A stretch of DNA of 64,000 bases from Streptomyces sp. NBC_00376 (GCF_036077095.1 NZ_CP107960.1:4526001-4590000); one strand, 5' to 3'; counted from the first letter of the stretch, positions 24,904 to 33,499 are shown. Notes: generated from the letters alone by a model not told the origin. Numbers and translations: made by a program.

Positions 24904-25569
24904 TCAGCCGGTGCGGCGTGGGGTGCGGCGCGCACCCGTGCGTGGTCGTGGCGTCGGCGGGCCCGGGTCCAGCGCCTTGTCGTAGGGCGAGACCCAGAAG
25001 AACTCGCCCTCGTCGTCGTACGCGTACAGGAGCCCCGCACTGCCCGCGGTGAGGACCGGGCCGTCCGCCGGAGCGAGCAGCCTGACCTGGACGATCGCGG
25101 TGGAGCCGTCGTCCGCGGTGACCTCGGCCTGGCCGAAGTCGGAGCTGACGGAGCCGGTACGGACCGTGCAGACCCGGCCCAGGAAGTCCTGCCGCGACGG
25201 AGGCGGCTCGTCCGGGAAGCGCCGGCGGAAGCAGCGCACCAGGACCCGCAGCACGGCCCAGCCGAGCAGCAGCGCCCCGGCGAACACGCCGCAGGCCAAC
25301 GCGGCCCGGGTCAGGCCGGTGGTGCCGCTTCGGTGCACCAGGACCGTACCGGTGAGGCTGATGAACCAGCCGACGACGACCATCACGGAAACCGAGACGG
25401 TGACCGGCACCCCGCCGATCCCGGCCAGGTCGGTGTCGAGGTCGCCGTCGAAGGAGTGGTGGTCGGCCGCACCGACCAGCACCAGGAGCCAGAAGAGGAC
25501 GACGACGGCCAGCGCCGCGCCGAAGAGAACTGCGGGAAAGGCGGTCGCTGCGCTCAGGAACTCCTGCAT
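24904..25569 (-). CDS. NfeD-like OB-fold membrane protein (YqiJ-like)
   Basis: A 221-residue protein. It has hydrophobic segments at residues ~12-35, 52-72 and 80-105 and a C-terminal OB-fold-like domain (residues ~120-205, with FLGRVCTVRTGSVSSDFGQAEV). This is the NfeD/YqiJ layout, in which a membrane anchor carries a soluble OB domain that partners flotillin. ATG 25569 follows AGGAGAAGGG. An in-frame ATG at 25623 lies inside a strong hairpin and is less likely. It is the first gene of the four-gene operon. Confidence 0.85.
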   Translation of the reverse strand: MQEFLSAATAFPAVLFGAALAVVVLFWLLVLVGAADHHSFDGDLDTDLAGIGGVPVTVSVSVMVVVGWFISLTGTVLVHRSGTTGLTRAALACGVFAGALLLGWAVLRVLVRCFRRRFPDEPPPSRQDFLGRVCTVRTGSVSSDFGQAEVTADDGSTAIVQVRLLAPADGPVLTAGSAGLLYAYDDEGEFFWVSPYDKALDPGPPTPRPRTGARRTPRRTG

Positions 25570-25610
25570 CCGTCCAGCCCTTCTCCTGCTGGGCGGCCGG
25601 TGGTGACTCC

Positions 25611-25647
25611 GCTGCTGCGGCACCGCGTGGCGCGGTGCCGCAGCAGC
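25611..25647 (-). promoter_or_regulatory. 17-bp perfect leader hairpin
   Basis: Arms 25611-25627 and 25631-25647 pair perfectly around a TGG loop, about 42 bases before ATG 25569. No T-tract follows on the minus strand, so it is not a standard terminator. It would form a very stable hairpin in the 5' leader of the flotillin operon, or stop transcripts entering from the right. Confidence 0.6.
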
Positions 25648-25724
25648 CGGGTCGTTCCCCCGTGTCCCCCCGTGTTTCCCCCGGTTGGTGCTGCCCGGAT
25701 CGTGTCATTAAGGGGTATGACGCC

Positions 25725-25767
25725 GCACTGCCGGAATCCGGCAATCTTTACCCGTCCTTGATGCCGG
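25725..25767. promoter_or_regulatory. Conserved element A with TGCCGGNNTCCGGCA palindrome
   Basis: Forty-three bases that match 37531-37574 almost exactly (two centre bases of the palindrome, two substitutions and one gap). The core is TGCCGGAATCCGGCA, followed by CAATCTTTACCCGT and CTTGATGCCGG. It lies between the NfeD-flotillin operon (minus) and the PucR-family gene (plus), and is a candidate operator for both. Confidence 0.6.
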
Positions 25768-25833
25768 GCACCGGCATCGGCCGGTAAGCGTTGGGTGAGT
25801 GTCAACGTCGCGTCAGGACTGTGAGGAGAACGC

Positions 25834-26904
25834 GTGCCGGAGCCGGAGATCCCCGATGAGCTTCTGGCGGGATATGACCGCATCCTGACCGATGTGGCCG
25901 CCACCGGCCGCCGGCTCACCCGTGACGAGCTGGATGACCGCCGCCTCCTGGGCCGGGAGGCCGCCGAGTCCGGGTTCCAGCTGCGCGCCCTGGTCGTCCG
26001 GCATATCGCGGAGACCCGCGCCGCCTGGCCGCTCGGCGCCACGGCCGACGGCGCGGCCACGGATTCGGTGCTGGCCGCGGTCCAGCAGGCCGTGGACGCC
26101 TTCGCGGACGGCTTCGAAAGGGCCCAGCGGATGACCGTGCGGCGGGAGGAGGCGGCGCGCCGCGAGTTCATCGACGACCTGCTGTACGGGCGCAGCGATC
26201 TGGGCCGGCTCGCCGAGCGGGCCACCCGGTTCGGGCTGCGGCTCTCCCGCGCGCACGCGGTCGCGGTGGCGACGGGCCCGGAGGCGTACACGGAGACCGA
26301 CTCCGTGCCGCGCACGGTCGAGGCGGCGCTGCTCGCCCGGTTCAGCGGCCGGAAGATCCTGCTCACGACGAAGGACGGGCGGCTGGTCTGCATCGCCCCC
26401 GGCAGTCAGCCCGACGTCCTGCGGTACTTCGCCAAGCAGTCGCACGCGGCGACGGACGGCGGCCGGGTCGCGGTGGGCCGACCGCACCACGGGCCCGGCG
26501 GCGTGGTCCACTCCTACGACGAGGCGCTGGAAGCGCTGGACCTGGCGGAGCGGATGGATCTGGACGATCCGGTGCTGTACGCGGCCGATCTGCTGGTCTA
26601 TCCGGTGCTGACCCGTGACCGGCAGGCGATGGCCGATCTGGTCCGCAGTCAGCTGGGCCCGCTCCAGCAGGCCCGTGGTGGCGCCGAACCCCTGCTGAAG
26701 ACGCTCGCCGCCTACTTCGACGCGGGCTGTGTGGCCGCGGAGACGGCCCGCCGGCTGTCGCTGAGCGTGCGGGCGCTGACCTACCGGCTGGAGCGGATCC
26801 ATCAGTTGACCGGTTCCGACCCGTCCGACCCGATGCACCGCTACACCCTGCAGACGGCGGTCATAGGCGCACAGCTGCTCGACTGGCCGGCCAAGGAGAT
26901 CTGA
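25834..26904 (+). CDS. PucR/CdaR-family transcriptional regulator
   Basis: A 356-residue regulator starting at GTG 25834 behind GTGAGGAGAAC. The C-terminal ~60 residues are the PucR HTH_30 module (YFDAGCVAAETARRLSLSVR, then YRLERIHQLTG). The N-terminal ~130 residues are a helical region of unknown ligand, and the middle resembles the GGDEF-like connector of CdaR. Family members usually activate or repress an adjacent catabolic or stress operon in response to a metabolite. It is divergent from the flotillin operon, with the conserved palindrome between them. Confidence 0.87.
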   Translation: MPEPEIPDELLAGYDRILTDVAATGRRLTRDELDDRRLLGREAAESGFQLRALVVRHIAETRAAWPLGATADGAATDSVLAAVQQAVDAFADGFERAQRMTVRREEAARREFIDDLLYGRSDLGRLAERATRFGLRLSRAHAVAVATGPEAYTETDSVPRTVEAALLARFSGRKILLTTKDGRLVCIAPGSQPDVLRYFAKQSHAATDGGRVAVGRPHHGPGGVVHSYDEALEALDLAERMDLDDPVLYAADLLVYPVLTRDRQAMADLVRSQLGPLQQARGGAEPLLKTLAAYFDAGCVAAETARRLSLSVRALTYRLERIHQLTGSDPSDPMHRYTLQTAVIGAQLLDWPAKEI

Positions 26905-26908
26905 CCCG

Positions 26909-26965
26909 GCTGCGGGGTCCGGAGAAAGCTGCGGGGTCCCGTGAAAGCTGCGGGGTCCGGAGAAA
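26909..26965. repeat. 19-bp tandem repeat, three copies
   Basis: Three adjacent 19-mers (26909-26927, 26928-26946, 26947-26965) based on GCTGCGGGGTCCGGAGAAA. The middle one differs at two positions. They start five bases after the PucR-family stop codon. No function is evident. Confidence 0.88.
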
Positions 26966-27153
26966 AAGGTGGCCGGGGGTGCGCAAGGGGGATCGCGCAC
27001 CCCCGGCCTGCCGGGCGCCGGCCGGTGGTCAGTCGGCAGCGCTTGTTCCGGCGGTTCGGGGCGCCGTGCCGGGCAGCCGGTGCGGCGGACGCTCGAACGG
27101 TTTCACAGCTCGAACGGTTCTACGTGTTGTACGGCCCTACGTGTCGGGCGGTC

Positions 27154-27609
27154 CTACAGGTCGAACTCGTGCGGCGGGAGGTCGAGCGCGAAGCACGCCT
27201 CGCGCACGACGGCCTGCTCCGACTTGTCGAAGTCGCCGTCGGCGCCGCCGATGACGATGCCGATCTGGATGACGGCACGAGCCTCGGCGGGCTTCTTCTT
27301 CGCCTTGCCGATCTCCTGGAGCACGCTGACCTTGCCGAAGGCGAAGTCGGCGGTGAGCTTGTTCACGTAGTCGTTGAAGCGGCGCTGGAGGTCGTCCGCC
27401 GGGAAGTTCTGCAGGACCTCGTTGGAGGCGATCAGCGAGGCGACGCGCTGGCGCTCGGACGGGTCGATGGAACCGTCGGCAGCGGCGACAAGGGCACACA
27501 TCGCCATGCTCGCGTCGCGGAACGCCCCGCTCTTCAGGTCGTTCTTCTTGGCTTCCAGCTGCGACTGCATCGACGAGGCGGATTCCTTGATCCGATCCCA
27601 CAGTGCCAT
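27154..27609 (-). CDS. terB: TerB-family tellurite-resistance protein
   Basis: A 151-residue all-helical protein of the TerB/YebC-like superfamily. Its hallmarks are MCALVAAADGSIDPSERQRV (residues ~37-56) and the second half-repeat VIGGADGDFDKSEQAVVREA. Both contain acidic DG-x-D/DPSE loops that bind metal in TerB structures. Family knowledge links TerB to tellurite and phage or stress responses at the membrane. ATG 27609 has GGAGAC upstream. It stands alone, divergent from the BlaI gene. Confidence 0.9.
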   Translation of the reverse strand: MALWDRIKESASSMQSQLEAKKNDLKSGAFRDASMAMCALVAAADGSIDPSERQRVASLIASNEVLQNFPADDLQRRFNDYVNKLTADFAFGKVSVLQEIGKAKKKPAEARAVIQIGIVIGGADGDFDKSEQAVVREACFALDLPPHEFDL

Positions 27610-27655
27610 GACGTCTCCATACGTTGCTTGCGTTGCGTTGCCGGATGAAGTCCAA

Positions 27656-27675
27656 CTCTACAGGCGTGTAGAAGT
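27656..27675. promoter_or_regulatory. Candidate BlaI-type operator
   Basis: The dyad CTACAGGCGTGTAG (27658-27671) resembles the TACA/TGTA half-sites used by BlaI/MecI/CopY repressors, but with a 4-base rather than the usual shorter centre. It lies about 100 bases before the BlaI-family gene and about 50 bases before the terB start, so it could serve either. A TAGGAT -10 for the BlaI gene is at 27718-27723. Confidence 0.4.
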
Positions 27676-27770
27676 TAGCAGCAGGGGCGCCCGCTGTGTT
27701 CCGGAAACGGCGGTAAGTAGGATGCTGCGACGCCGCAGCCGACGCGGCATCGCAGAAGGGCGGACCCCCG

Positions 27771-28265
27771 ATGGACTCGGCCAGGCCCGGCCACCACCCG
27801 GACAACGAACCACCGTGCGACGGAGTGCCCGCCCCTGCGGAAAGTCCGCGGCTGCGCAGGCGCGGGCAGGGCGAACTGGAGGCCCAGGTCCTCGCCGTGC
27901 TGCACTCGGCGAACGGCCCCGCGACGGCCGGCTGGGTCCAGGAGCACCTCGAAGGCGACCTCGCGTACACCACCGTCATCACGATCCTCTCCCGCCTCTA
28001 CGCGAAGAAGGCCGTGACCCGCTCCCGCGAAGGCCGCTCCTACACCTGGACCTCGGCCTCCGACGAGGCCGGTCTCGCCGCCCTGCGGATGCGCCGGGTG
28101 CTGGACGGCGAACGTGACCGGGACGCCGTGCTCGCCCGCTTCATCTCGGCCCTCTCCCCCGGTGACGAGGAACGCCTGCGCGCCCTGCTGGCGAGGGCGG
28201 ACGCCCCGGATCACCAGGGCGACCCGGATGATCCGGTCAACCCCCGTGACACGGAAGGCCTGTAG
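27771..28265 (+). CDS. BlaI/MecI/CopY-family repressor
   Basis: A 164-residue protein. After an unstructured Pro-rich start comes the winged helix: GELEAQVLAVLHSANGPATAGW, then YTTVITILSRLYAKKAVTRS. The C-terminus is a dimerisation helix. Members repress their own operon and are inactivated by proteolysis by a membrane peptidase. It is followed after 7 bases by just such a peptidase gene. ATG 27771. Confidence 0.9.
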   Translation: MDSARPGHHPDNEPPCDGVPAPAESPRLRRRGQGELEAQVLAVLHSANGPATAGWVQEHLEGDLAYTTVITILSRLYAKKAVTRSREGRSYTWTSASDEAGLAALRMRRVLDGERDRDAVLARFISALSPGDEERLRALLARADAPDHQGDPDDPVNPRDTEGL

Positions 28266-28272
28266 CCCACCG

Positions 28273-29220
28273 ATGGGTGTCTTCGTCTGCCTGCCGCTCG
28301 TGCTGCCGCTGACCGCGCTGCCGATCGCGCGCCTGGCCGAACAGCATCTGCACCCCCGCAGCGCGACCCGGCTGCTCGCCGTCGTCGGCGCGCTGCTCGC
28401 CCTGTGCAGCACGCTCTGCCTGGGCCTGCTGATGGTGGTGGGCACCGCGCAACTCCCGGGCAACCCGCTGCCGGACAGCTGGTCGGACCCCGAGGTGCGG
28501 GACGCGGTGCCGTACGAGGTGAAGGCGGGCATCGTCGCGATCGGGGCGCTGGCGGCGGTGCTCGGGGCGTGCGGGTGGACGGTGTTCCGCCATGTCCGGC
28601 TGCGTATCCGCGCGAGCCGTGCGCTGGCTGCCGCGCCCTCCGTCGTCTCCGGCGACGTCGCGTTGCTCCCGGACCCGGAGCCGTACGCCTACGCGCTGCC
28701 CGGAAGTCCGGGCCGGGTCGTCGTCTCGACCGCGATGACCGAGTGTCTGGACGCCCGCGAGCGGCGGGCCCTGATCGCCCATGAGCGGGCCCATCTGGCC
28801 GGCCGGCACCACCGCTACCTGCTGGTCGCCCAACTCGCGGCGCGCGCCAACCCGTTCCTGCTGCCGCTGCGTACCGCGGTGTCGTTCAGCACCGAGCGGT
28901 GGGCGGACGAGGAAGCCGCGTGCGCGGTCGGCGACCGGAGGGTGGTGGCGATCGCGGTGGGCAAGGCGGCGCTGTACTCGCACCGGGCGCCGGACGTCTC
29001 GGCCGGTCTCGCGGCCTTCGCGGCCCCGGCGGGCCCCGTCCCGCGCAGGGTCGCGGCGCTGCTCGCCCCGGTGCCCGCGGTCCGGCTGTGGCCGCCGTCG
29101 TCGGCCCACGTCGCCTTCGCGGCGCTGGTCGCGACGGTGGGCACGGCGGCCTCGGCGCTGTCGTCGCTCAACGCGGCCGTGACGCTGGTGGGGATCCTGC
29201 GCGCGACGACCCCGCTATGA
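28273..29220 (+). CDS. M56-family membrane metallopeptidase (BlaR1-like)
   Basis: A 315-residue membrane peptidase. It has helices at residues ~1-20, 35-60 and 78-100, a cytosolic domain with the zinc motif HERAH (in LIAHERAHLAGRHH, ~residues 175-188) and terminal helices near 270-310. Unlike BlaR1 it has no penicillin-binding sensor domain, so the inducing signal is not a beta-lactam acylation. With the BlaI protein it forms a repressor/protease pair whose targets are unknown. Confidence 0.88.
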   Translation: MGVFVCLPLVLPLTALPIARLAEQHLHPRSATRLLAVVGALLALCSTLCLGLLMVVGTAQLPGNPLPDSWSDPEVRDAVPYEVKAGIVAIGALAAVLGACGWTVFRHVRLRIRASRALAAAPSVVSGDVALLPDPEPYAYALPGSPGRVVVSTAMTECLDARERRALIAHERAHLAGRHHRYLLVAQLAARANPFLLPLRTAVSFSTERWADEEAACAVGDRRVVAIAVGKAALYSHRAPDVSAGLAAFAAPAGPVPRRVAALLAPVPAVRLWPPSSAHVAFAALVATVGTAASALSSLNAAVTLVGILRATTPL

Positions 29221-29291
29221 GCCGTCCGTGCCGGAGGACGGCACGGACGCGTACCCGCTGGCCTGGAAGCCGGACGTCCCCTGATTTCGCC

Positions 29292-30569
29292 TCAGTCGGC
29301 GGAGGCGGCGAACTCCTCCTGAGCGGCGGGCGCTGCGGGCTCGGCGGACGCCGTACGCACCGCAGGCACCTCACCGCTGCCACCCTTGCCGCTACTGCTG
29401 CCACTGCCGTCCCGGCCGCGCCACGCCTGGATCTTGGCGACGACGGGCTGGGTCCAGCGGGCGGTGAGCGGTCCGACGATGACGAGGATGAGGACGTACG
29501 CGGTGGCGATCGGCCCGATCCGGGGCTCGGTCGCCACGGCCAGTCCGGCGATGACGATGGAGAACTCACCGCGTGCGACGAGCGTCCCGCCGGCCCGCCA
29601 CCGCCCGCGCGAACCGATTCCGGCGCGCCGGGCCGCGTACCAGCCGGTGGCAATCTTGGTGAAGACGGTGACGATCGCCAGCAGCGCCGCGGGGAGCAGC
29701 ACCGGCGGGATCTCGGCCGGGTTGGTGGAGAGCCCGAAGAACACGAAGAAGACGGCTGCGAACAGGTCCCGCAGCGGCGTCAGCAGCTTGCGCGCACCCT
29801 CGGCGACCTCGCCCGAGAGTGCGATCCCCACCAGGAACGCGCCGACGGCGGCGGAGACCTGCAACTGCTGGGCAACGCCCGCCACCAGTACGGTCAGCCC
29901 GAGGACGACCAGGAGCAGCATCTCAGGGTTGTCCGAGGACACGGCCCGGCTGATCAGCCGCCCGTGCCGCAGCGCCAGATAGAGGACGAACCCGACGGTG
30001 CCGAGCGCGATGAGCAGGGCGATGCTGCCCCCGGCGAGGCCGACTCCCGCGAGCATCGCGGTGAGCAGCGGCAGGTATACGGCCATCGACAGGTCCTCGA
30101 TGACGAGCACGCCGAGGATGACGGGTGTCTCCCGGTTGCCCAGCCGTCCGAGGTCGGTGAGCACCTTCGCGATGACCCCGGACGAGGAGATCCAGGTGAC
30201 CCCGGCCAGTGCGACCGCTCCCACGGGCCCCCAGCCGAGCAGCAGCGCGGCGACGGCTCCCGGGGTCGCGTTGAGTACGAAGTCCACGGCCCCGGAAGGG
30301 TATTGGGTCTTGAGACTGGTCACCAGTTCCGAGGCGCTGTACTCCAGGCCGAGCAGGAGCAGCAGCAGGATGACGCCGATCTCGGCGCCGACGGCGGTGA
30401 ACTCCTCACTGGCCCCGAGCGGCAGCAGCCCGCCCTCGCCGAACGCGAGCCCGGCCAGCAGATACAGCGGGATCGGCGAGAGCCCAATCCGCCCGGCGAA
30501 GCGGCCGATGATGCCCAGTCCCAGAATGACGGAGCCGAGCTCCACCAGCAGTGCGGTCGTGTCGTGCAC
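29292..30569 (-). CDS. CPA2 cation:proton antiporter (KefB/KhtU-like)
   Basis: A 425-residue protein with about 12 membrane helices of the Na+/H+ exchanger fold. Ion-site residues are in TWISSSGVIAKVL and GVLVIEDLSMAVYLP (Glu-Asp pair, residues ~155-157). The C-terminal ~50 residues are a Ser/Gly/Ala-rich cytoplasmic tail without an RCK domain. GTG 30569 lies two bases after the stop of the regulatory-subunit gene. Together they match KhtT-KhtU K+/H+ antiporters, which export K+ at high pH or under electrophile stress. Confidence 0.9.
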   Translation of the reverse strand: MHDTTALLVELGSVILGLGIIGRFAGRIGLSPIPLYLLAGLAFGEGGLLPLGASEEFTAVGAEIGVILLLLLLGLEYSASELVTSLKTQYPSGAVDFVLNATPGAVAALLLGWGPVGAVALAGVTWISSSGVIAKVLTDLGRLGNRETPVILGVLVIEDLSMAVYLPLLTAMLAGVGLAGGSIALLIALGTVGFVLYLALRHGRLISRAVSSDNPEMLLLVVLGLTVLVAGVAQQLQVSAAVGAFLVGIALSGEVAEGARKLLTPLRDLFAAVFFVFFGLSTNPAEIPPVLLPAALLAIVTVFTKIATGWYAARRAGIGSRGRWRAGGTLVARGEFSIVIAGLAVATEPRIGPIATAYVLILVIVGPLTARWTQPVVAKIQAWRGRDGSGSSSGKGGSGEVPAVRTASAEPAAPAAQEEFAASAD

Positions 30570-30571
30570 GG

Positions 30572-31042
30572 TCAGCCCTCCGCGATGATCTCGGAGAGCG
30601 CGTCGACGCCCTCACGCGTTCCGACGGCGACCAGGGTGTCGCCGATGGCCAGCCGGAAGTCCGGCCCCGGGGACGGATGCGCACTGTGCGTCCGCAGCAC
30701 CGCCACGATCGAGGCCCCCGTCCGGGTCCGCGCCTTCGTGTCCCCGAGCAGCCGTCCGCCGTACGGGGAGCGGCTCCCGAGCGGGATGTGCTCGGTGACC
30801 AGGTCGATGCCCTCGGTGCGTACGGCGTCGATGGGCGCCGAGTCGATGAGGTGTGCGAGGCCGGTGGCCTCCTGCGGTGTCAGGGGTACCGAGAGCCGGC
30901 ACGAATCAGGGTCGTCCTGGTCGTAGAAGCCGATGAACCGCCGCCCGTCGTGGTGGACGACGACGGAGATGTGCTGTCCCGACTCGGTCGTGTAGTCGTA
31001 CTGCACACCGACTCCGGGCAGCGTGGTGCGGTGGGTTCCCAT
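30572..31042 (-). CDS. Antiporter regulatory subunit with RCK-C domain (KhtT-like)
   Basis: A 156-residue soluble protein starting at ATG 31042 behind GGGAGGAAG. The N-terminal half is specific to this family (GVGVQYDYTTESGQHISVVV). The C-terminal ~70 residues form a TrkA-C/RCK-C domain (GASIVAVLRTHSAHPSPGPDFRL, then GDTLVAVGT). In KhtTU the RCK-C subunit senses c-di-AMP or K+/pH and gates the antiporter. It is the first gene of the pair, two bases before the antiporter. Confidence 0.88.
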   Translation of the reverse strand: MGTHRTTLPGVGVQYDYTTESGQHISVVVHHDGRRFIGFYDQDDPDSCRLSVPLTPQEATGLAHLIDSAPIDAVRTEGIDLVTEHIPLGSRSPYGGRLLGDTKARTRTGASIVAVLRTHSAHPSPGPDFRLAIGDTLVAVGTREGVDALSEIIAEG

Positions 31043-31315
31043 GGCTTCCTCCCGAGTGTGCGGCGGCTCTTGACGCACTTGGTGATCTCTTTATCTGCGC
31101 ATTACCCTATCCGGAGGGTTCCGCCGCCTCCGGTGCGCGGGCTGCCGGGCCCGCTTCGCCGACCTGGGTTGCGCGCCACGCTGCTACCGGGGGACATGAC
31201 CTCTGACCATCACTTACGGGACAAGTCTGAGCAATCCACACTTTTGGGGAATTGTCGGCGCTGCGATTGATTGGTGATCCTTTTCGTGCCCGGAACGTGC
31301 TTCGAAAGGGATGCC

Positions 31316-31690
31316 ATGCGTAAGTTTCTGTCTGTCGCGGCTGTGGCGACCGCGGCTGCTGCCGCCGCTCTGTTGCCCGCTGGAACGGCGGCCCCCCGCT
31401 CCCAGCCTCCGTCGTCGGCCGGGGCGGTCTGCGAGATCGACCACTTCTGTCTCTACGAGTACTCGGACGGCTCTGGCCTCCGAGGCAGTTACACGAAGGG
31501 AACGGACGACGTGAAGCGGCAGAACATCCCTGCCGTTCGCTCGGCATGGAACCGCACCAACGAGTACTGGTGTGTGTGGAGCGAGGACGACTACATGGGC
31601 ACCAAGGTGATCGTCCAGCCCAATGAGGGACTCAAGCGACTCGGAGGTGCCTTCCGCTCTGCCCTGCCGGCGAGTGCAGCTCGCTGCTAG
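31316..31690 (+). CDS. Peptidase inhibitor family I36-like secreted protein
   Basis: A 124-residue secreted protein starting at ATG 31316 behind AAAGGG. The signal peptide runs to about residue 25 (LLPAGTAA). The mature domain has the crystallin-like I36 pattern: a cysteine-bracketed FCLYEYSDGSGL, NEYWCVWSEDDYMGT and a final Cys. I36 members such as SMI inhibit metalloproteases. The role in this organism is not established. Confidence 0.8.
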   Translation: MRKFLSVAAVATAAAAAALLPAGTAAPRSQPPSSAGAVCEIDHFCLYEYSDGSGLRGSYTKGTDDVKRQNIPAVRSAWNRTNEYWCVWSEDDYMGTKVIVQPNEGLKRLGGAFRSALPASAARC

Positions 31691-31860
31691 GACGTCACGG
31701 GAGTGCGGTGGAGCGGGCGCTGCCTCGTCTCACATGCCGCTTCGGTCGGGGGAGAGCCAGGCGGGATGCGCCGTCCTCGAGGTGTCACGGGCAGCAGTGC
31801 TCCGGGCGAAAAGCGGACGATGAACGTCCGTCGCCGGCACAACCACCGCCCTTGCGCACC

Positions 31861-31896
31861 GACGCCGGTACCCGGAGCGCTCCGGGTACCGGCGTC
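31861..31896. terminator. 36-bp perfect palindrome, likely bidirectional terminator
   Basis: Arms 31861-31878 and 31879-31896 are perfectly complementary. It sits between the I36 gene (plus) and the secreted protein at 31986-32522 (minus), which converge here. There is no T-tract. Confidence 0.6.
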
Positions 31897-31985
31897 AGTC
31901 GTTGGTCATGCGGCGTGCGCCATCGGGGTCCGGGTGCCTGGGCGGTCATGCGGCCGCCGCGCCGCGCGTGGACCGGCGGATCGGG

Positions 31986-32522
31986 TCAGACCGTCGGGGA
32001 GGCGGAGAAGTGGGTGTTCCGGTAGCCCTTGCCGTCCCGGTCCCAGTCCAACTGGATGAAGCCGTCGGCGAGGTATCGGCCGCTGCCCGCCTTGTACTTG
32101 AGGACTCCGGTGGTGTAGCTGCCGTTGCCGTTGGTGTCGCCGTGTTCGAGCTTGTTCTTGATGCCCGTGTAGTTGGCCCACTTCACAACCGGGTCGGTGC
32201 CACTCACGGACTTCTTCACCTGGAGGTGGAAGCGAGCGGCATCGAACTCCGACGGCCCGTCCACGAACCAGGCGGGCCCGTCCCACTTCACGTAGGCGTA
32301 GGTCGAGATGTAGCCACCGGATCGCTTGGCGCACAGCTTGACATCGAAGTCGAAGTTGTCGCCGTATATGCCGCCGTAGACGGGATTGTCGACGGAGTGG
32401 CTGCTGGTCTTGCAGTGATAGTTGGTGTCGGCGGAGGCCGTGCCCGCGGTGCCGAGGGTGGTGGCGCCGAGCGCCATGGTGGCGATCGCCAGGGTGGCGA
32501 AGGTGCGGGAGGTCCTGCTCAC
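31986..32522 (-). CDS. Secreted protein of unknown function
   Basis: A 178-residue protein starting at GTG 32522 (TAGGAG seven bases upstream). The signal peptide ends near residue 32 (GTAGTASA). The mature part is rich in aromatic and Gly/Asp turns, contains two cysteines (HCKTS and LCAKR) and repeated WDRDGKG-like turns, suggesting a small beta-rich extracellular domain. No family recognised. The frame extends upstream to 32681, without a ribosome site. Confidence 0.75.
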   Translation of the reverse strand: MSRTSRTFATLAIATMALGATTLGTAGTASADTNYHCKTSSHSVDNPVYGGIYGDNFDFDVKLCAKRSGGYISTYAYVKWDGPAWFVDGPSEFDAARFHLQVKKSVSGTDPVVKWANYTGIKNKLEHGDTNGNGSYTTGVLKYKAGSGRYLADGFIQLDWDRDGKGYRNTHFSASPTV

Positions 32523-32716
32523 AGAAGTGCTCCTAGGGGTGAGGGTGCGTGGGATCCGCGGAGCGTACCAAGGGCAGCGGACATCTCCGCCGACAAACTC
32601 AACTGCCGCTGGGGGGCTGCGGGGGTACGCCATGAATGCCCCTTGTTCCGGTGCGGCATTTTCACAATGCACACCGTTCATTCGAAGAGAAGTCGACTAC
32701 CTGCGGGTCGCCCCGC

Positions 32717-33499
32717 TCACCGCACCGGGAAGCCGTAGGAGTATCCCTGCTGCTTCAGCCAGGGCAGGATCTCGCGCAGGGCGGCCAGGGTCTGGGAGCG
32801 GTCGCCGCCCGCGTCGTGGAAGAGGACGGTCGGGCCGTTGGCGATCTCGCGCTTGACGGTGGCCACCATGGTGTCCACGCCGGGGCGCTCGAAGTCCTTG
32901 GAGTCGACGTTCCAGCCCAGCGGACGCATCCCGCGGGACGCGGCGAGGTGGCGGCTGTACGGGGTGAAGGCGCCGCCCGGGGCTCGGTAGTACTGGGGGC
33001 GGACGCCGCCGGAGGCCTTGGTGATCATGCGTTCGGCGTCCAGGATCTGCTTGGACTGGTACGCCTCGGACTTGGAGTCCATCGCGGTGTCGTGCGAGAC
33101 CGTGTGGTTGCACAGCCGGTGCCCGTCCGCCACGACCGCCTTGACGAGGTCCGGGTGCGCCTGGGCCTGCGTGCCCACCATGCAGAACGTGGCCTTCACG
33201 CCGTTGTCCTTCAGCAGTTGCAGCACCTGCGGCGTCCAGTTCGGGTCCGGTCCGTCGTCGATGGTGATGTTGACGCCGCGGGCGCCGCGGTCCGAGGCGT
33301 GTGCGATCTCCTCCGCCACCTTGGTCACGGGCCGGTCCTGATGCCGGGCGTCCGGCACCGAGACGGATGCCTCCGGCTGCTGCCCTGCGGCGGTGTCGGC
33401 CTGCGCGGTCCACACCGAGGTGGCAGCGGCCAACGCCGTCACTCCGAGCGCCGCCCCCAGAAGCCGGCTGTGCCATCCCCTTCCCTTGTGCTTCGCCAT
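32717..33499 (-). CDS. Polysaccharide deacetylase (NodB domain), secreted
   Basis: A 260-residue carbohydrate esterase family 4 enzyme with an N-terminal signal peptide (residues ~1-34). NodB motifs: NITIDDGPD (catalytic base region; motif 1, usually TFDDGP, here T-I-D-D-G-P), HTVSHDTA (metal His pair; motif 2), YYRAPGGAF (motif 3), and VLFHDAGGDRS near the end. It would deacetylate peptidoglycan or chitin-like GlcNAc polymers outside the cell. ATG 33499 with a weak GGGCGG site. Confidence 0.9.
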   Translation of the reverse strand: MAKHKGRGWHSRLLGAALGVTALAAATSVWTAQADTAAGQQPEASVSVPDARHQDRPVTKVAEEIAHASDRGARGVNITIDDGPDPNWTPQVLQLLKDNGVKATFCMVGTQAQAHPDLVKAVVADGHRLCNHTVSHDTAMDSKSEAYQSKQILDAERMITKASGGVRPQYYRAPGGAFTPYSRHLAASRGMRPLGWNVDSKDFERPGVDTMVATVKREIANGPTVLFHDAGGDRSQTLAALREILPWLKQQGYSYGFPVR

